A stretch of DNA of 64,000 nt from Paenibacillus sp. FSL H7-0357 (lineage in GTDB: Bacteria; Bacillota; Bacilli; Paenibacillales; Paenibacillaceae). Shown one piece after another: positions 58,209 to 64,000 of this stretch. Made by a program: the position numbers and the translations under genes. The DNA lies in assembly GCF_000758525.1 (NCBI RefSeq), contig NZ_CP009241.1, positions 3,720,001 through 3,784,000 of the forward strand. Reading direction: 5' to 3'. Below the pieces are notes generated by a model. That model was not told where the DNA came from, searched no databases, and saw only the letters and a program-made list of their open reading frames with translations. Numbering within the stretch: position 1 is the first letter of the stretch; each line of letters begins with the position of its first letter.

Positions 58209-58991
58209 ATGCATCCTGAGTGGAAGAGCATCTGTAATGATTTTATCCAGGCAACCTCTTACGCTGTCGGCGATTTGGAAAAAGGTTGGGCGGCAAAGTA
58301 CGACTTTTCTAAAGCTCCGCCTACGTATTTGCGGTATGAAGACGCTATTGTGCATATCCCATTGGGAAATCCGGACTTTCCGGAAGCTCCAGCCCTGTGG
58401 GAACTGCTGAACAACCGCCGTACCAAGCGTAATTTCACCAATGTGCCACTTTCATTGAACGAATTAAACCTATTGCTCTGGGGAACACAGGGAATCACTG
58501 CAAATATGGAGGGGTATCAACTTCGGACAACGCCTTCCGCAGGAGCACTTTATCCGATTGAAACTTATCTGCTGGTGAATAACGTGGTAGGATTGGAAAA
58601 AGGACTGTATCACCTGGATGTGGAGCGATGGACCTTGGAAGGGTTAAAACTGGAGGACGTAGCGCAGGTTGCCTATCTGTTTACGGAGGAGCAGGAGATG
58701 ACCCGCCGGGCGGCCGTTAACTTTGTTTGGACTGCAGTGGTTGGACGCACGGAAGACAAGTACAACGAACGGGCATATCGGTACATATGGTGGGATGCAG
58801 GTCATGTCTCACAGAATCTTCATACTGTCGGGAACGGGTTGGGGCTGGGGGTAGCCACCATAGGCCACTGGTTCGACAATAACATGAACGAATATCTGGG
58901 CATCGACGGGAGCAGTCATCTCTCTGTTCTGATGGCATCCGTCGGCAAAACAACGGGAAAAGGCTGGAAGCATGATAGAAGGCCTACTTAA
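58209..58991 (+). CDS. Nitroreductase-family protein, SagB/ThcOx-like
   Basis: A 260-residue FMN-dependent oxidoreductase. RRTKRNFTNVPLSLNELNLLLWGTQG (about residues 65-90) and TTPSAGALYPIETYLLVNNVVGLEKGLYHLD are typical of SagB-type dehydrogenases, and AGHVSQNLHTVGNGLGLGVATIGHW is the conserved C-terminal flavin region. SagB enzymes oxidise azolines in peptide natural products, but no cyclodehydratase or precursor gene is present here. It more likely acts alone on small molecules. GGGAGG lies before ATG 58209. Confidence 0.88.
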   Translation: MHPEWKSICNDFIQATSYAVGDLEKGWAAKYDFSKAPPTYLRYEDAIVHIPLGNPDFPEAPALWELLNNRRTKRNFTNVPLSLNELNLLLWGTQGITANMEGYQLRTTPSAGALYPIETYLLVNNVVGLEKGLYHLDVERWTLEGLKLEDVAQVAYLFTEEQEMTRRAAVNFVWTAVVGRTEDKYNERAYRYIWWDAGHVSQNLHTVGNGLGLGVATIGHWFDNNMNEYLGIDGSSHLSVLMASVGKTTGKGWKHDRRPT

Positions 58992-59018
58992 GTAGCGTAA
59001 GAGAAGGAGATGAAGATA

Positions 59019-59351
59019 ATGAGTAATTTTGCTAAAACACCACAACCGCCTTATTACGCGGTTATCTTCTCGAGTCAACGTACCGAAGGAGATCATGGAT
59101 ACGATAGCATGGCAGAGAATATGGTAACATTGGTGTCCAAACAACCAGGTTTTTTGGGTGTGGAAAGTGTCCGGGATTCGCTTGGTTTTGGGGTAACGAT
59201 CTCTTACTGGGAATCCTTGGAGGCCATTAAAAATTGGAAAGCAAACGAAGCGCATGGATTAGCACAGGAAAAAGGGAAAACGGATTGGTACGAAAATTAC
59301 ATCACGAGAATCTGTAAAGTAGAAAGAGAATACTCCCTAAATGAAGTCTAA
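59019..59351 (+). CDS. Antibiotic biosynthesis monooxygenase (ABM) domain protein
   Basis: A 110-residue dimeric alpha/beta barrel protein with YYAVIFSSQRTE, QPGFLGVESVRD and VTISYWESLEAIKNWKANEAH. These are hallmarks of the YgiN/HmoB-like ABM fold, which acts on quinones, heme or polyketides without a metal. ATG 59019 follows AAGGAG by 9 bp; an ATG at 59010 abuts that site. It lies 27 bp after the nitroreductase gene, in the same operon. Confidence 0.9.
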   Translation: MSNFAKTPQPPYYAVIFSSQRTEGDHGYDSMAENMVTLVSKQPGFLGVESVRDSLGFGVTISYWESLEAIKNWKANEAHGLAQEKGKTDWYENYITRICKVEREYSLNEV

Positions 59352-59446
59352 GAAGTTCATTTTCCTATAAAAATCCCGTCTTACGTTAACAAGAAGATCG
59401 AAATCTTCGAGCGGATGCTAAGTGAGATGGAGTGAAATATCATCTG

Positions 59447-59500
59447 CATGCCAAAAACCCACCTGTCTCAGCATTTCAGCATAGGTGGGTTTTTGGCATG
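59447..59500. terminator. Perfect 18-bp bidirectional terminator
   Basis: CATGCCAAAAACCCACCT and its exact complement flank an 18-nt loop, between the convergent monooxygenase and SDR genes. The stem itself carries A5/T5, giving a T run on each strand. Confidence 0.85.
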
Positions 59501-59514
59501 TTCATTCGCGATGT

Positions 59515-60273
59515 TTAATAAGCCGTCCAGCCGCCATCTGCTACGATGACGGTTCCGTTCACGAAACTGGATTCTTCGGAAGCAAGGAACAGCGCTACTT
59601 GAGCAATTTCTTCCGGTTTGCCGACCCGCGGGTTCAGGGCCAGTCCTGGCTGGGTACGCCCCATACCAAATTGACTAATGTTTGTCATTGAAGAACCAAT
59701 ATTAGTCTCAACTGCGCCCGGTGCAATAGCATTGCAGCGGATTCCCTGCTGAGCGTACATGAAGCCGGTATTCTTGCTGAAACCCACAACGGCATGTTTA
59801 GAAGCGGTATAGGTAGCACCGGCCCGGGCACCGTTTAATCCTCCGGCCGAGGCGACGTTGATAATTACCCCTTTTTGTTTATCAAGAAAGATGGGGAGAG
59901 CTTTGCGCGTTGAGAGCATTACGGAGTTCGTATTGATTGCGAAGACACGGTCCCATTTGTCATCTTCAATATCCCCGGCAGGTTCGAAATTATCCATAAT
60001 TCCGGCATTGTTCACCAGAATATCCAATGTGCCATAGGTATTCACTGTAGTATCTATCAAATTCTGAATGTCTGCTTCGGACGCTACATTCGCCTTTACT
60101 GCAATAGCCTGGCCTCCGGCTGACTTGATTTCGTCTACGGTGCCTTTAGAAGCTTCTTCGTGAATATCTGAAACTACGACCTTGGCACCTTCTTTTGCAT
60201 AAAGCAAAGCGATTGCCTTACCCATTCCTGAAGCTGCCCCCGTAACCACAGCTACTTTGTCCTGAAGTCTCAT
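59515..60273 (-). CDS. Short-chain dehydrogenase/reductase (FabG/glucose dehydrogenase-like)
   Basis: A 252-residue classical SDR. NAD(P)-binding motif TGAASGMGKAI (about residues 12-22), NNAG (about 90), catalytic Ser in NVASAGG and YTASK (Tyr-Lys about 155-159) are present, with the C-terminal NGTVIVADGGW. D in VVSDIH suggests NAD preference. ATG 60273 follows GGAGG. It is monocistronic. Substrate unknown. Confidence 0.94.
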   Translation of the reverse strand: MRLQDKVAVVTGAASGMGKAIALLYAKEGAKVVVSDIHEEASKGTVDEIKSAGGQAIAVKANVASEADIQNLIDTTVNTYGTLDILVNNAGIMDNFEPAGDIEDDKWDRVFAINTNSVMLSTRKALPIFLDKQKGVIINVASAGGLNGARAGATYTASKHAVVGFSKNTGFMYAQQGIRCNAIAPGAVETNIGSSMTNISQFGMGRTQPGLALNPRVGKPEEIAQVALFLASEESSFVNGTVIVADGGWTAY

Positions 60274-60453
60274 CTGAATTCCTCCAATGTCGCGAATATC
60301 TTCCAAACGCTAGTATCTTTTAAAGGTATCCAGTTTATGCAGAATCACTGTGCTGTACCTGTGGATCACTTCCTTAGGTTTATTTGCATGTTATCTGCTT
60401 TATGTTATTCTGGAAATAATTATGGTAGTTTACAGGGAAGGAAGAGAGCGATT

Positions 60454-62466
60454 GTGAAGTATATCGGGCTGGATATCGGAACGACTTCAATTTCCGGATT
60501 GGTGTATGATCTGGAGCAGCGAACAGTGCTTCATACCATTTCGGATGAGGGAGGAAATACCCCTACTGGCTCAGCGGAGTGGGAAAGGCTGCAGGACCCT
60601 GAAAGAATTCTCCTGCAAGTGGAAGATATTCTGGAGCAACTGGTATCATGGGAACCGGATGTGTCCGGGATAGGCCTGACCGGACAAATGCACGGTATCC
60701 TATATATAAATAGAAATGGGCAACATGTCAGTCCGCTTTATACTTGGCAAGATGGCAGAGGGGGTCTTCCTTACGATGCTTCGCTTTCTTATGCGCAGAA
60801 GCTGAGTGAATCGACCGGCTACCCGGTCACTCCAGGCTACGGGCTGGCAACACACTATTATAACCTGCTGCATGATCTTGTTCCGAATGATGCCTCCAGC
60901 TTCTGTACGATTGCCGATTATGTGGCATTAAGGTTAGCAGGGTGCGATGTGCCAAGAATCGACGCAACACAAGCTGCTGCGATTGGCTGCTACAGCTTCC
61001 TTCTAAATGATTTTGACCGGACAGCCCTTGCTGAGGCAGGAATTGTTTCGAAGATGCTGCCACAGGTTGTACCCTCAGGAACGGTAGTAGGACTCACATC
61101 TCACGGAATTCCTGTATACACCTCGCTAGGAGATAATCAGGCAAGCTTTCTGGGAAGTGTACCGGCTCCTGACCAGTCGCTGCTGCTGAACATCGGTACA
61201 GGTAGCCAACTGTCGGTGCTGCTGCCGGAGGGTATGGAGCAAGTAGACGGAATGGAAATGCGGCCTTATCCCGGCGGTGGTGTGCTCATGGTAGGTGCTG
61301 CACTCAGCGGAGGCAAATCCTACGCTCTTTTGGAGCATTTTTTCCGGCAAATCATCGAAGCTTATACCGGAGAAGCAGCGGAAGAAGTATACAGTATAAT
61401 GGATCGGCTGTTAAAGGATAATCCGGCGGGTAGCCAGGGGTTAACGGTACACTCACAGTTCCTTGGAACCCGATCAAACCCTAGTACGCGCGGCAGCATA
61501 GAAGGCATTTCGCTGGACAATTTCACTCCCGGCAAACTTGCCCATGCCTTTCTGGAGGGGATGGTTGATGAGTTGCACGTATTCTACACGGCTCTTGGGA
61601 TGAAAACCGGCAGAACCTACGATTATATAGTCGGCTCTGGTAACGCACTGCGTGCCAACACAGTATTATGTGCCAAAGTCCGGTCGGCGTTCAGGCTTCC
61701 TTTTAGTCTGAGTAGCTCACAGGAAGAAGCGGCAGTGGGTTCGGCATTATGCGCAGCGGTAGGATCAGGTTACCTAAGCAGCTTCAGAGAAGCCGGAGAA
61801 TACATAACGCTGGAACAAAGCAATCAAACCTGCGAGGTAGAGATTAGCAGCAAGGATAAACTTCGCCTGATGGACAAATACGGATTGTCTGCTCCAGAGC
61901 CACAGGAATCTGTTATACCGTTTATTAGTGATGCTGAAGAAGCAGAGCGTGCAGAACTTCCTTACACGCAGAGTGCAGGTTTAATGGAGTCCGGTCCCCG
62001 GATAATCCCTGTTCTGCCCGGACAATCCATTGGCCCGCTGCGGCTTGGAATGACCGAAGCAGAGATCGCGAAAGCCGCAGCGGAATTTCCGTTATTTTAT
62101 AAAGTAGAATATAACGGTGCCGGATCGGCGGTATTCATCGAAATCGCCAATTCTGGGGAAGAGTGGACCTGCAGTTTTGCCGGGATTGATCTATTTGCTA
62201 CCATGGCTGAGAAGCTGATAATTATTCTGGATCAATTATCTCCCTATGAACGGAATCCTGCGGAAACCGGATGCACCTATACTTTTCCGCAGCTTGGTCT
62301 GACGTTATGGCGGTCCGATGCCCTTAGCGAAGCGGATCTGCTTACTGAAGAGTATTTGTCGCTTCCTCCCGATATTTACGAGGATGAGAAACGGCTGCTG
62401 TATTTTGAATCGGTGTCAGTGTTTGTTCTATTAAAGGAGGTTAACGATGAAACGGATGCCCTTTGA
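60454..62466 (+). CDS. FGGY-family carbohydrate kinase (sedoheptulokinase-like) with extra C-terminal domain
   Basis: A 670-residue protein. Residues 1 to about 490 are an FGGY sugar kinase: IGLDIGTTSISG (phosphate 1), GIGLTGQMHGI, WQDGR, SLGDNQASFLGS, LLNIGTGSQL (phosphate 2) and GSGNALRANTVL (adenosine). Relatives of this branch phosphorylate sedoheptulose or related ketoses. The extra segment (about 515-670) has the LGM-type opening VLPGQSIGPLRLGMTEAEI followed by an alpha/beta domain like small stand-alone immunity-type proteins. GTG 60454 matches the kinase N-terminus. It overlaps the next gene by 20 bp. Confidence 0.85.
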   Translation: MKYIGLDIGTTSISGLVYDLEQRTVLHTISDEGGNTPTGSAEWERLQDPERILLQVEDILEQLVSWEPDVSGIGLTGQMHGILYINRNGQHVSPLYTWQDGRGGLPYDASLSYAQKLSESTGYPVTPGYGLATHYYNLLHDLVPNDASSFCTIADYVALRLAGCDVPRIDATQAAAIGCYSFLLNDFDRTALAEAGIVSKMLPQVVPSGTVVGLTSHGIPVYTSLGDNQASFLGSVPAPDQSLLLNIGTGSQLSVLLPEGMEQVDGMEMRPYPGGGVLMVGAALSGGKSYALLEHFFRQIIEAYTGEAAEEVYSIMDRLLKDNPAGSQGLTVHSQFLGTRSNPSTRGSIEGISLDNFTPGKLAHAFLEGMVDELHVFYTALGMKTGRTYDYIVGSGNALRANTVLCAKVRSAFRLPFSLSSSQEEAAVGSALCAAVGSGYLSSFREAGEYITLEQSNQTCEVEISSKDKLRLMDKYGLSAPEPQESVIPFISDAEEAERAELPYTQSAGLMESGPRIIPVLPGQSIGPLRLGMTEAEIAKAAAEFPLFYKVEYNGAGSAVFIEIANSGEEWTCSFAGIDLFATMAEKLIIILDQLSPYERNPAETGCTYTFPQLGLTLWRSDALSEADLLTEEYLSLPPDIYEDEKRLLYFESVSVFVLLKEVNDETDAL

Positions 62467-63055
62467 ACGTCCAACCGAACATTATGATGCACGGATCATG
62501 GATATCGACGAGAAAATCTGTGCCCTAATCAAGCAGCGGAAAGATATCTCCGGCAATAATCCGGGCTTTCCTCCCTTAGAGCAAATCTCTAAATGGGCGG
62601 CGGATTTCGAACTCTACGAGGATTTGTTAAAATCAGTATTCGGAACCTTGTTAAGTGAAGAGCATTTTAAACCCTTGATTGAGCCTTCCGGATTCAGACA
62701 ACATATTCCTGTGCTTCAATCCATTGAGCAGGGTGAATATTTCTATACACTGACTTCCTTGCGGCAATACAGCAATGCCAGCGTAATTACATTCAATATA
62801 GATTGGGATGTTACGGTAGATGATCTGATCAGACATTCCTATAAACATCACAAACATTTTGAACTTGATCTGGGTGAAGCTTATGACTGCCGAATGTCAG
62901 ATGGCGGTAGCTCAACGGGGCATGCCGCTTATAATTATGTGGTCTCCCCTCCGCTGCCTGACGATTTATCAGGGATAGACCTTGCATTTAAGGAATACAT
63001 CGGACCATTCAAGAACAAAGAGACAGGTACTGAAATTGTTTTTAGCGTGAAATGA
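62447..63055 (+). CDS. Hypothetical protein translationally coupled to the kinase
   Basis: A 202-residue soluble protein. AAAGGAGG lies inside the end of the kinase gene, 7 bp before ATG 62447. The N-terminal helix DIDEKICALIKQRKDISGNN resembles the first helix of chorismate-mutase-type domains. The rest (VITFNIDWDVTVDDLIRHSYKHHKHFELDLG, SSTGHAAYNYVVSPPLPDDL) is a beta-rich fold that I do not recognise. Not enough similarity is visible to name a function. Coupling suggests it works with, or co-evolved next to, the C-terminal domain of the kinase fusion. Confidence 0.75.
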   Translation: MKRMPFERPTEHYDARIMDIDEKICALIKQRKDISGNNPGFPPLEQISKWAADFELYEDLLKSVFGTLLSEEHFKPLIEPSGFRQHIPVLQSIEQGEYFYTLTSLRQYSNASVITFNIDWDVTVDDLIRHSYKHHKHFELDLGEAYDCRMSDGGSSTGHAAYNYVVSPPLPDDLSGIDLAFKEYIGPFKNKETGTEIVFSVK

Positions 63056-63062
63056 TGCTGAT

Positions 63063-64000
63063 TTATCCCTTTATCGCCCCGCGATGTTTCCATAATGGAC
63101 TAAACAGACAACCTGCGAATATAAGCATATTTATGCTTAGCGTAATCAGGAACACCGTGCGCGGCCCCGACAGCTCAGAGATCCAGCCCGACGCCATAAT
63201 GGCGAAGGGCATCCCCAGCTTGAAGATTGATCCCGTAATTCCGCTGACCCGGCCAATTAGCTGATAAGGTGTCGTCTCCTGGCGGAACGTCCAGATGCTT
63301 ACCGTGCTTATCGTCTCAAACAAACCGTATAGAAACAGACCGAAGGCAAGTACATAAGCAGAGTGCGACCAATAAAAGATGATACTCGTCAACCCGACGC
63401 ATAAACTGGATAACGTAATCAGCTGTCCAACTGTGAAATAACCCCGCAATTTACCGATCAGCAGGCTTCCTGCCAGTCCTCCGATTCCAGCAGCCGAGAA
63501 AACGAGGCCAAGTAGCGCGTTCCCGAGCTTCAGTTCATCTTTTGCGAAAAAAATAATTGTCGTATCCACCATCCCTGACGTGCTGTTCAGAAAAATAACG
63601 GCGATCGTCATCGTCCATAATAACTGGTTCGTGCGTAATTCAATCCAGCCTGCATGCAGCTCTTTCCAGAAGCCGTCTCGCTTCGAAGAAGGCGATGCGG
63701 TCTCTTCATGGGTTCGAATACAGGAAAGTGTAATGAAGGCCAAGGTGAATGCAACCGCCGTAATCAGCAGAGATACATGGAGATTGGGTAGGATGAGCAA
63801 CAAGCCGCTTAATACGGGTCCGGCGATCCCGACAAAGGTCGTCACGAAATTGTAGGATGCATTTGCCGGGGTGAGCATAGACTTGGGAAGCGATTGCTTC
63901 ACCATGGCAACCCGGGCGTTAGAATAGGCATACCCAAAGGTCATCAGCAGAAAACCCGCAATGTACAACAGCCAAAGAGAATGACTCCCCATTTCGATAG
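63063..64000 (-). CDS. MFS transporter, N-terminus cut by window edge
   Basis: The reading frame stays open through the right edge, so the N-terminal helices are missing. At least 309 residues with about nine membrane segments are visible. SNARVAMVKQSLPKSMLTPANASYNFVTTFVGIAGPVLSGLLL and IGRVSGITGSIFKLGMPFAIMASGWISE are typical of the MFS enterobactin-exporter/macrolide-efflux-like group (MFS_3). The stop lies 7 bp from the hypothetical gene on the other strand, so the two are convergent. Substrate unknown. Confidence 0.9.
   Translation of the reverse strand, partial: IEMGSHSLWLLYIAGFLLMTFGYAYSNARVAMVKQSLPKSMLTPANASYNFVTTFVGIAGPVLSGLLLILPNLHVSLLITAVAFTLAFITLSCIRTHEETASPSSKRDGFWKELHAGWIELRTNQLLWTMTIAVIFLNSTSGMVDTTIIFFAKDELKLGNALLGLVFSAAGIGGLAGSLLIGKLRGYFTVGQLITLSSLCVGLTSIIFYWSHSAYVLAFGLFLYGLFETISTVSIWTFRQETTPYQLIGRVSGITGSIFKLGMPFAIMASGWISELSGPRTVFLITLSINMLIFAGCLFSPLWKHRGAIKG

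Noticed and set aside
58209..58991. Part of a thiazole/oxazole-modified peptide cluster
   Set aside because: No YcaO cyclodehydratase, precursor peptide or dedicated transporter is present nearby.
1..64000. CRISPR arrays, tRNA or rRNA genes, insertion sequences, prophage genes
   Set aside because: None could be recognised. No regularly spaced repeats, transposase or integrase motifs were found, and the two T-box leaders are regulators, not tRNA genes.

Overview
The window looks like a chromosomal segment of a Paenibacillus-like member of the Bacillales. The evidence is strong GGAGG-type ribosome binding sites throughout, two tRNA-responsive T-box leaders (for thrS and for a class I lysyl-tRNA synthetase), a perfect GlnR/TnrA-type box, a YeeI-type YebC protein, a YdcZ/DUF606-type transporter pair and a probable spore-surface jelly-roll protein. 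No rRNA, tRNA, CRISPR array, prophage or intact insertion sequence was seen. Both ends cut genes: a histidine kinase lacks its N-terminus on the left, and an MFS transporter lacks its N-terminus on the right.

Layout. 1-2.8 kb: a sensor kinase with an HrtB/HrtA-like ABC exporter. 2.9-5.1 kb: a LysR regulator divergent from a YeiH-type transporter. 5.1-10.2 kb: an AraC regulator divergent from a four-gene sugar or polyol oxidation operon (three Gfo/Idh/MocA dehydrogenases and one TIM-barrel isomerase). 10.3-14.5 kb: msrA, a CWB2-repeat lipoprotein and a two-component system. 14.6-20.8 kb: an alpha/beta hydrolase divergent from a TetR regulator, a small membrane protein, a HAD phosphatase, T-box-thrS and a GNAT. 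21.0-27.7 kb: a three-gene SMC-type operon resembling Wadjet JetA-JetB-JetC but without JetD. 27.9-34.8 kb: a double-TPM protein, a GNAT, a phosphodiester-glycosidase-like protein, a LysR/MetE-like pair, a jelly-roll protein and an aminoglycoside-phosphotransferase-like kinase. 34.9-44.7 kb: T-box-lysK, yeeI and mixed housekeeping and secreted genes. 44.8-50.1 kb: an aldo/keto reductase with a TetM-like GTPase, then a Nudix gene and a DMT-Crp/Fnr-DMT operon that share an identical palindromic operator. 50.2-57.0 kb: a nitrite assimilation locus (TrpD2-like, ANTAR regulator, nasD, nasE, formate/nitrite channel, siroheme methyltransferase, HesB-like protein). 57.2-64 kb: a LysR regulator divergent from a SagB-like nitroreductase/monooxygenase pair, an SDR, an FGGY kinase with an unusual C-terminal extension, a hypothetical protein and an MFS transporter.

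The most informative circuits are as follows. (i) In the nas locus, a GlnR/TnrA box lies between the divergent operons, and the nasD leader carries tandem hexaloop hairpins, the type of RNA target bound by ANTAR proteins. The second hairpin is mutually exclusive with a downstream hairpin that looks like a terminator. (ii) Two promoters, 580 bp apart, carry the same 14-bp palindrome followed after exactly 22 bp by the same AT-rich decamer, next to a Crp/Fnr gene. (iii) The SMC-type operon has non-canonical ATPase motifs and no adjacent nuclease, and is the best candidate for an undescribed system. (iv) Two intergenic copies of a roughly 105-bp element with terminal inverted repeats suggest a dispersed repeat family.
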